NCBI GenBank assembly: GCA_964468185.1
Contig: CAYXTR010000018.1
Location: 44,301 to 108,300 of the forward strand
Source: JANQFV01 sp964468185
GTDB lineage: Bacteria; Planctomycetota; Phycisphaerae; UBA1845; Fen-1342
Direction of reading: 5' to 3'
Length of the DNA: 64,000 nt
Made by a program: the position numbers and the translations under genes. How positions within the stretch are numbered: position 1 is the first letter of the stretch; the number at the start of each line of letters is the position of its first letter. Below are positions 24,016 to 32,106 of the stretch, in pieces. Below the pieces are notes generated by a model, which saw only the letters and a program-made list of their open reading frames with translations, did no database searches and was not told the origin of the DNA.

Positions 24016-26259
24016 TCAATCGTCGGCGGTGCGGTTCGCCGGCGGAAGGATGTCGACGAGGTCCAGATCTTCGACGGGCGGAAGCCACTCGTGCGATCCC
24101 AGACCGCGCAGGTAGTAGTAGTCGGATACGGTGCCGGGGATGGTCTCGCCCTTGGCATCCATGAGCCAGCCGTATTCGTAGCTTATCTCGTCATCGCCTT
24201 CGATGGTCAGCGCTACTCCCAATTCGGTGCGGGGATCGCGCTCGCGCGGCTTACGGAGCTTGAGCGTCCAGAAGACGCCGCGTTCCGGACAGGCCCGGAA
24301 CCGTTTGTACCAGAGCAGATCCGTTTCGCGGTCCGGCGTGGCGGGCGTCAGCATGCGGGCAGCGGTCTTGTATTGCTCAGGCTGCACCGCAAACAGAACC
24401 ATGATGGGGGCCGGATGGTCGCTGCTGAAGTTCTGGGGACACACGTCCCGGCGAACGGCGTTTTCCCAATTCTCGGCCGCCACGACCAGCACTTCAGAAT
24501 CCGCCAGCCAATAGCAATCGAAGAGTCCGCCGTCGTGCCAGAAGCTGTACAACAACTCGAGCTCGGCCGATTCTTCACCGACGCCGAAGATGCACAACGC
24601 CCGCAGCGAGTTGTGGTTGCTGGCGATCGCGCAGACGACTTCGGGCTGGCCCGGGTTCCCGTAGTCGGGGAAGACGTCCAGCAACCAGAGCAGTTGAGGA
24701 GCGAAGCTGGCGGGCTTCTGGTCGCGGAATTCCGGCCGGTTCGGCAGGTGTTCAGCTTGCACTCTCCAGCTCGCGACCGCAATCTCCGGATTGTCAGCAT
24801 ACAAGTCATACAGACACAAACGCCCTTTCAGATCAGCCTCGCAATGACTGTCGTACGCGAGCAAGGCGTGCGTGGGGCCCTCCTCGTACGGGTCGAGTTT
24901 GAGCAGGCGGGCGTTTGAGATCGCGCCATCATCAGTCGTCCAGTGCGCCAACGGAATCTGCTGTCGTGAGATGACCTCGATCCACTTGCCATCTTCCAGC
25001 CGTACCATCCGATAAGGCTTGCCGAGCGTGTAATCGATATACGCCTCCATCGTCACGTAGACCCCCAACGCAGCCAGCGCTGCCACGAGCAGCACGTTGG
25101 CAATGCCCGTCATCTGCGGATGACGGCCGGCCCAGTACAGGGCCCGCTGCCAGGGCGTGGGTGTCCGAGCTTCGATCGGCTCGCCAGCCACGTGTCGCCG
25201 AATGTCCTGGGCCAGGTCGGCGGCGGAGCTGTAGCGGCGTTGCGGGTCCTTCTCCAACGCCTTCAGCAAGATCGCATCGAGGTTGCCGCGGAAGCGACGA
25301 TTTGCTTCACTCAGTCGGCGAACGGGGCTGTCCTTGATCATGCAGATGGTGGCATAGACGGTCGTGGTAGTTTTCTTGTAGGGCGCCAAGCCGGTCAGCA
25401 GTTCGAACAGCACCACGCCCAGCGAATAGACGTCGCTACGCGTATCAATATCGCCGGAGTCGCCGTCACACTGCTCGGGGCTCATGTAGTGCACGGTGCC
25501 GATCAGGTCGCCGACGTTGGTCTGCTGCGTCGTGATCAGGATATCGGCATCGGTCGAGCGGGCCACGCCGAAGTCGATGACCTTGGGCTCGCCGTCCTGG
25601 CCGACAAGAATGTTGGCGGGCTTGAGGTCGCGATGGATGATGCCCTTCTGGTGGCCATGCTGGACGGCGTCGCAGACTTTGGCAAACAGCTCCAGCCGCT
25701 GGCGGGTGGTCAACTGGTGCTCCTCGGCGAAAGCAATCAGCGGCTGCGCACCGGGGATCAATTCCATTGCAAAGTACGGCACCGAGCCGCGCTGATCCTC
25801 GTGGATGCCCGCTTCATAGACTTGCGCGATGTTGGGATGCTGGAGGCGGCCCAATACTTCGGGTTCCAGGCGGAAACGGGCCAGCGTCGTGGGAGCACTG
25901 AAGCCGGGCTGGAGTACTTTGAGCGCGACCGAGCGGGCGGGTTGCTCCTGCTGTGCCTCGAAGATGCAGCCCATCCCGCCGCGGCCGATCAGGCGGGTGA
26001 TTGTGTAACGACCGATCTGGCGGCCGATGAAGTTGGCGGCCCAGTCGGCGACGGCTTTACGGGTGCGCAGGCTGCTCAGCGGTGAGACGAGGAAGCTCTC
26101 CCCGGCCTCACTGTCGTGGGCGAGCAGTGATTCGACTTCGGCCCGCAGGGCTGCATCGTCGCCGCAGGCTTCGTCGAGCAGGGCGGGGCGTTCGGCGGGT
26201 GAAGCGGCGGCGACACGGACGAAGATATCCTTGATGCGTTGGCGATCTTCGGTCTTCAT
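24016..26259 (-). CDS. Serine/threonine protein kinase with transmembrane segment
   Basis: A 747-residue protein starting at the ATG at 26259 behind GGGAGACC. Residues 1-75 are a helical leader (RIKDIFVRVAAASPAERPALL) typical of planctomycete kinases. The kinase domain (about 85-350) has all key motifs: IGRGGMGCIF, VALKVLQ, HRDLKPANIL, IDFGVARS and MSPEQCDG. One membrane segment (IANVLLVAALAALGVYV) lies near residue 390. The extracytoplasmic 340 residues look mostly beta and resemble nothing I know, so they may be a new sensor domain. The ECF sigma gene 94 nt upstream on the same strand suggests a joint signalling unit. Confidence 0.9.
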   Translation of the reverse strand: MKTEDRQRIKDIFVRVAAASPAERPALLDEACGDDAALRAEVESLLAHDSEAGESFLVSPLSSLRTRKAVADWAANFIGRQIGRYTITRLIGRGGMGCIFEAQQEQPARSVALKVLQPGFSAPTTLARFRLEPEVLGRLQHPNIAQVYEAGIHEDQRGSVPYFAMELIPGAQPLIAFAEEHQLTTRQRLELFAKVCDAVQHGHQKGIIHRDLKPANILVGQDGEPKVIDFGVARSTDADILITTQQTNVGDLIGTVHYMSPEQCDGDSGDIDTRSDVYSLGVVLFELLTGLAPYKKTTTTVYATICMIKDSPVRRLSEANRRFRGNLDAILLKALEKDPQRRYSSAADLAQDIRRHVAGEPIEARTPTPWQRALYWAGRHPQMTGIANVLLVAALAALGVYVTMEAYIDYTLGKPYRMVRLEDGKWIEVISRQQIPLAHWTTDDGAISNARLLKLDPYEEGPTHALLAYDSHCEADLKGRLCLYDLYADNPEIAVASWRVQAEHLPNRPEFRDQKPASFAPQLLWLLDVFPDYGNPGQPEVVCAIASNHNSLRALCIFGVGEESAELELLYSFWHDGGLFDCYWLADSEVLVVAAENWENAVRRDVCPQNFSSDHPAPIMVLFAVQPEQYKTAARMLTPATPDRETDLLWYKRFRACPERGVFWTLKLRKPRERDPRTELGVALTIEGDDEISYEYGWLMDAKGETIPGTVSDYYYLRGLGSHEWLPPVEDLDLVDILPPANRTADD

Positions 26260-26353
26260 GTTCGTGGTCTCCCGCACGCTGCCGGCTGGCGCCGTCTGTT
26301 GTTGGTTGCGCTGGCACTCCTGGTCCGGCACGTCCCATTCCGGTCGTGCACAG

Positions 26354-26944
26354 CTACGACGGTGAGCGTTCAGGGGGCGGTGCCCCCAACTCGCGGTGCA
26401 GCATTGCTCTTGCGTGTCGCCATTCTCTGGTCACCAGACTGGGCGAGATGTCCAGCACCTCGGCGGTTTCGTCGACGGTCAGCCCGGCGAAGTAGCGGAG
26501 CGCGACGATTTCGGCCTGGCGGGCGTCCTGGGCGCGCAGCCTGACCAGGGCCTCGTCGAGTGCCAGCACGTCGGCCGGGTCGTAGTCAACGACCGCGTCG
26601 CCGGCGCCGAGCTCCAGCGGTGCTCGTCCGCCGCCACGCTTGGCTCTTCCTCTCTTACGTGCGTCATCGACGAGGAATTGGCGCATGGCATTTGCGGCGG
26701 CGGCGAAGAAATGTCGGCGATTGGCGAAACTGGGCGTCCCGTCGCGGCCCATGAGCCGCAGGTAAACCTCCTGGACGAGGACGGTGGTATTCACGTCGCC
26801 GCGGCGGGCCTCGCGAGTCATGCGGGCGTGGGCGACGCGGTGGAGTTCGTCATAGACGACGTGCCACAGTTGCTCGGCGGCGGCGCCATCGCCACTTCCG
26901 ACGGCGTTGAGGAGTCTTGTGATTTGTGTGCGTGGCTCGTGCAC
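26354..26944 (-). CDS. ECF-type RNA polymerase sigma factor
   Basis: A 196-residue sigma factor of the planctomycete-type ECF group. Region 2 spans roughly residues 20-90 (DELHRVAHARMTRE, NTTVLVQEVYLRLMG, RRHFFAAAANAMRQFLVDDARKR). Region 4 spans about 125-185 with the helix-turn-helix YFAGLTVDETAEVLDISPSLVTREWRHARAML. It would redirect RNA polymerase to a stress or envelope regulon. No anti-sigma gene is adjacent; instead the next gene in the same direction is a membrane Ser/Thr kinase, the usual pairing in planctomycetes, where phosphorylation is thought to control the sigma factor. Confidence 0.9.
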   Translation of the reverse strand: MHEPRTQITRLLNAVGSGDGAAAEQLWHVVYDELHRVAHARMTREARRGDVNTTVLVQEVYLRLMGRDGTPSFANRRHFFAAAANAMRQFLVDDARKRGRAKRGGGRAPLELGAGDAVVDYDPADVLALDEALVRLRAQDARQAEIVALRYFAGLTVDETAEVLDISPSLVTREWRHARAMLHRELGAPPPERSPS

Positions 26945-27296
26945 GGGCGTACTCCCCGGTTTTCGAGGCGCTGCGAAGCGGCCGGCAGCCGTTGGTCGCG
27001 GCGTATCCGTTCTGAACGTCCATGGTAGCGGTTTTTGGGGTGTGGTAACAAGTGAGGCGAATGCCGGGATCAGCGCACACGGAAGTGGTCAACGGAGGGC
27101 CTTGGCGGCTTGGCAAGTGCTGAGGAAGTTACGGAAGAAGCGCGTGGGTGCTGCGCGCTGAAGTGGCGCGCGCATTTTGTGAACAGTGCAACGGCGGATG
27201 GCGCATTTCAGGGTGTGTGCCAGGAAGGCACCATAATCACGCTCGGCGTGGGCCGAGCATAAACCTCTGCGATGTATGAAAAGAAGGAGAGTGGCG
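26945..27296. other. Divergent promoter region of sigma factor and beta-propeller gene
   Basis: No gene was seen. It separates two divergent genes and must hold both promoters. A 7-bp hairpin (GCTCGGC / GCCGAGC, 27241-27258) lies in the leader of the plus-strand gene, 38 nt before its ATG. I could not fix promoter hexamers with confidence. Confidence 0.5.
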
Positions 27297-28742
27297 ATGT
27301 TGCGTTTAAGGACGTTTGCTGTGAGTGCGGGATTACTGGTAACTCTCTTCTGCCTGAGCACGAAGGCATCTGGTAGTTCAGGGATCTATGGTGTTGAGGC
27401 CATTCTGCCGGCGACTGACTGTACGAGTGTGGACCTGTCACCTGACGAAACACGACTGGCCCTGCGACACGCGTTTGTCGGACCCTATGACATCGGCTAC
27501 CTCGAGTACGATGCGGCGACTTACGCGCCTCTGAGTGAATGCCACGTTTCCGGGACGCCCTGGGCCGGACGGTATGCGAGCGACGGCGGCACTGTGTGGA
27601 CCAGTCGCTATTATGGGGGATACGTGACAGAAGTGGATCTGGCAACGGAGGAGTTTTACTGCAACCTCGACGTGGGTAGCTGGACAGACGACCTGATTTT
27701 CTGCGGGGGGCGACGTTACCTTCTGGCAGCAGAGAACGACCCAGGCACTGGTGCCGTAGGGTCCATACAAGTGGTCGACACCTGGAACTGTCAGAACGTG
27801 ACCGGCATCCTGCTCAACGGCGAGCCGGGTCGATTTGCGCGAGCGATCGGGGACGACTACATCTACGTGGCAACCCGGAACGTGGGCACGGAGCGTCTGT
27901 ACCAGATTGAGTGCGGATCCTGGGTCATTACTGGTTCGCTGGACCTTCCCGGAATTGGTGATGCCGGGATCTCGGTGTATCCCGATGGTAGTCGCGTATA
28001 CGTGCCCGATCGCTCAGCGAGTGTCGTGCGCGTTGTGGACACCGATTCGATGACGGAAGTTGATGCTCTGCCGGTGACGGGCGACGCGGGGGCCGAATGG
28101 GGATTCTACGTGGAGCCTCAGGGCAGATACGCGATTCTGGCGAGCGGCGGCAACGTGATTCGCATTTTCTCGATCGTGACCGAAGCGGTTGTGCAAGAGC
28201 TGGTGGCGGACGAAGGATATGCGCCGACTAAGTTCCGCCCCGTGTGGACAGCGGACGGATCGAAAGCGTTTGTACCCCTGCCGGGAGAAGGCCCCGGCGT
28301 TGCCGTGTTGTCTCGTCGTTCTGAAGAATGTCCTCAACTCATCCTCCCTAGCGCGGCCACGCCGCTCACCTACACCGGCGAGAATAGTGTGTCAACGATG
28401 CATGTGTTGTTCACGGAGCCCGTTGAATTTGACGGCCTTGCAGATGTTCAGATCACCAATCGGAGTGGGTTCGTGGTTCCCTGCACCGTGGATGGGAGTG
28501 GTACAGCGCTGATGACTATCAACTTTGACGTGCCAATGTTCGGTGACATCTACACAATCGTTCTGGCGGACACGATCATATCTGTCGCCACGGGCAACAA
28601 TTTCGACGGAGACGGTGACGGCTCCCCTGGGGGTTCAGCCACGATTGAGACCGAGCACCGAAAGACTGGCGACATCGACGGCGACGGCTGGGTTACGTTT
28701 GATGATATTCAGCCGTTCATTGGGCTGCTGGATGGGATTTGA
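27297..28742 (+). CDS. Secreted beta-propeller protein with half a dockerin-like module
   Basis: A 481-residue exported protein. The ATG at 27297 has AGGAG seven nt upstream and is followed by a signal peptide (LRTFAVSAGLLVTLFCLSTKASG). The body shows repeated propeller-like blades (LYQIECGSWVITGSLDLPG, ISVYPDGSRVYVPDRSASV, FRPVWTADGSKAFVPLPGEG), then an Ig-like segment (MHVLFTEPVEFDGLADVQITN). The C-terminus has only one Ca-binding loop, GDIDGDGWVTFDDIQPF, where the other four proteins of this window carry two loops joined by a Cys-containing linker. Base composition is less extreme than in its neighbours. The role is unknown; binding or scaffolding at the cell surface is plausible. Confidence 0.75.
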   Translation: MLRLRTFAVSAGLLVTLFCLSTKASGSSGIYGVEAILPATDCTSVDLSPDETRLALRHAFVGPYDIGYLEYDAATYAPLSECHVSGTPWAGRYASDGGTVWTSRYYGGYVTEVDLATEEFYCNLDVGSWTDDLIFCGGRRYLLAAENDPGTGAVGSIQVVDTWNCQNVTGILLNGEPGRFARAIGDDYIYVATRNVGTERLYQIECGSWVITGSLDLPGIGDAGISVYPDGSRVYVPDRSASVVRVVDTDSMTEVDALPVTGDAGAEWGFYVEPQGRYAILASGGNVIRIFSIVTEAVVQELVADEGYAPTKFRPVWTADGSKAFVPLPGEGPGVAVLSRRSEECPQLILPSAATPLTYTGENSVSTMHVLFTEPVEFDGLADVQITNRSGFVVPCTVDGSGTALMTINFDVPMFGDIYTIVLADTIISVATGNNFDGDGDGSPGGSATIETEHRKTGDIDGDGWVTFDDIQPFIGLLDGI

Positions 28743-28786
28743 CGTAGCCGCCGAATAGCAACGGAGCTATCCCAAGGGCTGTTCGT

Positions 28787-28805
28787 GACCGACTGGAGGT
28801 TGGTC
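28787..28805. repeat. Dispersed 19-bp palindrome, copy 5
   Basis: GACCGACTGGAGGTTGGTC, a diverged copy 44 nt after the stop of the beta-propeller gene. Confidence 0.5.
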
Positions 28806-28907
28806 GCGGATGGGCTTTGGGGTAGCTTTCGTGGTTGATCTTGAGGTCGATTTCTTCGGAGTGGAGAGGGCCCAAGGGTCGAGGGGCCGAGGGGTCCAGG
28901 TGCGTGG

Positions 28908-29117
28908 GGGAACGTGGGAACGGGTTCAGGGCGCGGAGTTGTTGGCCGCTACGCGGGGGTGGNNNNNNNNNNNNNNNNNNNNNNNNNNNNNNNNNNNNNN
29001 NNNNNNNNNNNNNNNNNNNNNNNNNNNNNNNNNNNNNNNNNNNNNNNNNNNNNNNNNNNNNNGGGAACGTGGGAACGGGTTCAGGGCGCGGAGTTGTTGG
29101 CCGCTACGCGGGGGTGG
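28908..29117. repeat. Identical 55-bp sequence on both sides of the N gap
   Basis: Bases 28908-28962 and 29063-29117 are identical over 55 bp (GGGAACGTGGGAACGGGTTC onward to GCGGGGGTGG). They end and begin exactly at the N run. Confidence 0.9.
28963..29062. other. Assembly gap (100 N)
   Basis: Exactly 100 unknown bases, the conventional length for a scaffold join of unknown size. The real distance is not known. Confidence 0.99.
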
Positions 29118-29130
29118 TGGTGTTTGGTGG

Positions 29131-29274
29131 GTGGAGAGCACTGCCGACACGGCAGTGGCACCGGGCTGCTGCGCGGGGGTGGAGAGCACTGCCGACACGG
29201 CAGTGGCACCGGGCTGCTGCGCGTGGGTGGGGAGCACTGCCGACACGGCAGTGGCACCGGGCAGTGGCACCGGG
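29131..29274 (+). repeat. 48-bp tandem repeat, three copies
   Basis: Units start at 29131, 29179 and 29227 (GTGGAGAGCACTGCCGACAC onward). Each contains the hairpin CACTGCCGACACGGCAGTG and ends in a GGCACCGGGC segment. A reverse, diverged version is at 21843-21960. Confidence 0.85.
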
Positions 29275-29459
29275 CTTGCCGCCGGATTGCTTCGGGTGGG
29301 GGGAGGCGGTACGGTATTGGGCTGCCTTGGGTTGCGGCGCGGCCTGTGGAGGACGGGAGGCGCGCAGCCATGTCATGACATCCGAATTCGTCGCCCGCGG
29401 TCGCCGGCTGACTGTGCACGCCGACGTGGCCGGGGTGGATTGAGTTGAGGAGAACCACC

Positions 29460-31706
29460 GTGAGCGCTCCACCTGCCAAACGCGGTTTCATGTCGCAGAT
29501 TCGCAGCTTTCCGGCCCAGTTCTGGGTCGCCAACACGATGGAGATCTTCGAGCGGCTCTCCTGGTACGGGTGGTTCACTGTCATGGCGCTGTACGTGACG
29601 GCGCCGCCGGAGAACGGCGGGCTGGGGTTCTCGACCGAGGTGCGTGGCAATTTGCAGGGGATCGTACCGTTCTTTCTGTATCTTTTCCCGGTGATTACCG
29701 GTGCGCTGGCGGACCGGTTCGGGTTCAAGCGGATGTTCATCATCGCGTACATCGTGATGATTCTGTCGTATTACCTGCTGGGGCAGTTCACGACGCTGCC
29801 GACGTTTTTCCTGGCGTTCATGTTTGTGGCGGTGGGGGCGGCGATTTTCAAGCCGGTAGTGGTGGGCACGGTCGCGCGGGTGACCGATGAGTCGAACTCG
29901 GCGACGGGGTTCGGCATCTTCTACATGATGGTAAACGTCGGCGGCTTCCTGGGACCGATTGTGGCGGGCATCGTCCGTGGCTGGGACTGGGACTGGGTGT
30001 TCATCGCGTGCTCGTTCTGGGCGCTGATGAACCTGATTATCGTGCTGCTGTTCTATCGTGAGCCGGCACCGGTAGACGGGGTCGTGCAGAAGAAGGAGGG
30101 GACGATCGGCGCGGCGCTGGGACAGGTGTTTCGCAATGCGGCCGAGGTGCTCGGCAACTTCCGATTTGTGCTGACCTGCGGCGTGGCACTCGTCGCGCTG
30201 ATGATTGCCGGGCTCGGGTACGAGTGGTTTACGCTGGTGCACTGCGCGATTTTCGTGCCGGCGTGGATCTTCGCCAACATGGTCTTTGACCTGCTGATGC
30301 CGCCGGGGAGTGGGAAGAAGGCGGTGCAGGGCGAGGCGCGGCGGCCGTGGTTTGCGCAGCGCATGTATTGCAGCAACTGGCGCTTTGCGCTGTTTCTGTT
30401 GATCATGTCGGGGTTTTGGACGGCGTTCAATCAGATTTTCATCACGATGCCGGAGTACATCCGTGACTTCACCGAGACCAAGCCGCTGATTCGTACTTTC
30501 GAGAGTGTGTTTGGGGAGGGGATCGCGGAGAAGGTTGCGACGATCAATGACGATGAGCGTGAGACGATTGTGCGGACGGTGCATGGGATGGCCAGTGCGC
30601 ACGAGGACGGGCGGCTCGATGATGCGATGCTCAGCGAGTTGAGCTATCGGCTGGAGCGCGCCGGCGTGGTGATTCCGCCGGAGCGGCTACGGGCGGTGTT
30701 GAACGAGGAGGGGCCGACGGAGCCGCTGGATGATCGCGTGCTGGAGGCGGCGTCGGTGACGACTCCGCCGCGGGAGATGGTGAACTGGACCGCCATCGTT
30801 GCGGCGGTTAGGGCGCTGGACGAAGCGCTGGATACGGAAGAGGTGTTGCCGGACGATGAAATCAAGGCGCTGACGAACGAGGGCGCGCGCGAGTTGTGGA
30901 GTCTCGGTGTTCGCCTGTCGGGGCCGAAGATGCGCGGGATTGTGGGGGAGACGGATGAAGCGACGGCGGCGGCGAGTGACGCCGTGCTGCAGTATCGCAA
31001 GTCGCTGATCAATGAGGCGGCGCATCTGCACGATCTGGAGCGGCTGGACTGGACGGTCGCGAAGTATGGCGTGCACGAGCTACTGGCGAGTAAGGTGCGG
31101 GTGACGCCGGAGGAGTTGAAGACCCTGCTGGCTGAGCACGATGGCGATATCGAGCAGATCACGGATGAGGCGATTACGATGGGGCGGCAGTTCAACCCGG
31201 AGTTCATCGTCAATATCAATGCGTTGTCGATTGTCCTGTTTCAGGTGCTGGTCTCGTTTGTGATGGGGCGATTTCATCGGTTTACGACGATGATTGTGGG
31301 CATGGTGGTGGCCGGCGTGGGCATCGGGCTGTCAGCGGTGGCCGGCGGGGAGGGTTTCTTCGGGGCGGGGGCGGTTGTGTGGATCGTCGCGCTGGGGCTG
31401 TTGACGTTCTCGTTCGGTGAGATGATGGCGAGTCCGACGAGTCAGGAGTATGTGGGGCGGATTGCGCCGGGGGACAAGAAGGCGCTGTATATGGGGTATT
31501 ACTTCGTGGCGATCGCGCTGGGGAATCTGTTCGGTGGGATTCTGTCGGGGCAGTTGTACGGCAACCTGGCGCGCGACATGCAGCGGCCGGATCTGATGTG
31601 GCTGGTGTTTGGGGCGCTGATGTTTGTGACGGCGCTGATCTTCGTGCTGTACAACAAGTTCGCGCTGCCGAGCTCGGCGTCGGATTCGTTGACGGAGGAG
31701 AAGTAG
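29460..31706 (+). CDS. POT-family (proton-dependent oligopeptide) transporter with large inserted domain
   Basis: A 748-residue membrane protein. The GTG at 29460 has AGGAG seven nt upstream. The family motif NTMEIFERLSWYGWF (ExxER) lies at about residues 25-39, and the MFS loop GALADRFGFKRMF follows the next helix. Such carriers import di- and tripeptides, nitrate or similar solutes with protons and are usually about 500 residues long. Here about 240 extra residues (roughly 338-579) lie between the helices corresponding to TM7 (FLLIMSGFWTAFNQIF) and TM8 (NINALSIVLFQVLVSF). The insert is acidic and helical, without membrane segments (ERLRAVLNEEGPTEPLDD). By family topology it would be periplasmic. 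The substrate is unknown. Confidence 0.85.
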   Translation: MSAPPAKRGFMSQIRSFPAQFWVANTMEIFERLSWYGWFTVMALYVTAPPENGGLGFSTEVRGNLQGIVPFFLYLFPVITGALADRFGFKRMFIIAYIVMILSYYLLGQFTTLPTFFLAFMFVAVGAAIFKPVVVGTVARVTDESNSATGFGIFYMMVNVGGFLGPIVAGIVRGWDWDWVFIACSFWALMNLIIVLLFYREPAPVDGVVQKKEGTIGAALGQVFRNAAEVLGNFRFVLTCGVALVALMIAGLGYEWFTLVHCAIFVPAWIFANMVFDLLMPPGSGKKAVQGEARRPWFAQRMYCSNWRFALFLLIMSGFWTAFNQIFITMPEYIRDFTETKPLIRTFESVFGEGIAEKVATINDDERETIVRTVHGMASAHEDGRLDDAMLSELSYRLERAGVVIPPERLRAVLNEEGPTEPLDDRVLEAASVTTPPREMVNWTAIVAAVRALDEALDTEEVLPDDEIKALTNEGARELWSLGVRLSGPKMRGIVGETDEATAAASDAVLQYRKSLINEAAHLHDLERLDWTVAKYGVHELLASKVRVTPEELKTLLAEHDGDIEQITDEAITMGRQFNPEFIVNINALSIVLFQVLVSFVMGRFHRFTTMIVGMVVAGVGIGLSAVAGGEGFFGAGAVVWIVALGLLTFSFGEMMASPTSQEYVGRIAPGDKKALYMGYYFVAIALGNLFGGILSGQLYGNLARDMQRPDLMWLVFGALMFVTALIFVLYNKFALPSSASDSLTEEK

Positions 31707-32106
31707 AGCGTGTGGCTCGGCGGGGGCTACGTGCCCTTGCGCGTGGCTGAAGTCGGCGTGGTCGTACGAAGTGGCGGGTTCCAGTGGACTCTGCGCGGGT
31801 GGCGCGCGGTTGTTGCGGGGTGGTGCGGGCTGCGCTGCGCTTCGCCTGCGGTGGCTTGCATCGGCAATGCGTGCAGAAGCATCGAATTACATACCGGTGC
31901 CACAGCGGGTCACCCTCCCTTTGTCCCTCCCTGTGGGGGAGGGAGGTGACAATTGACCGACCGGGGGTCGGTCCCGCACGGACGGGCCGGAGGTGAGCCC
32001 GGTCGCCAATCACCGATGCCGATGCGGTCGGTCCCGCACGTACGGGCCGGAGGCCCATGCTACCCCGTTGGACGGGAGGTCGGTCCTTCATGGGGTTGGC
32101 GGGTGG
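31707..32106. other. Intergenic region with dispersed repeats
   Basis: No gene was seen. It includes a GGGAGGGA-type inverted repeat (about 31911-31948), a GACCGACC palindrome and two CGGGCCGGAGG words with flanking sequence (31980-32060), all of which recur elsewhere in the window. It lies between convergent transporter and MoxR genes. Confidence 0.6.
31955..31973. repeat. Dispersed 19-bp palindrome, copy 6
   Basis: GACCGACCGGGGGTCGGTC, followed by CCGCACGGACGGGCCGGAGG, a flank repeated 60 nt further on. Confidence 0.65.

Larger units (their letters stand above)
28743..29459. other. Repeat-rich intergenic region containing the assembly gap
   Basis: No gene is supported; open frames here run through the unknown bases. 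It holds a GACCGACC-type palindrome, two identical 55-bp sequences on either side of 100 N, and a 48-bp tandem repeat, followed by the leader of the transporter gene. Confidence 0.7.

Noticed and set aside
29131..29274. 48-bp tandem repeats considered as a CRISPR array
   Set aside because: The units are contiguous without unique spacers, and no cas genes are present.
28810..29448. Open frames running across the N gap
   Set aside because: They are open only because unknown bases cannot be stop codons; the surrounding DNA is repeat sequence.
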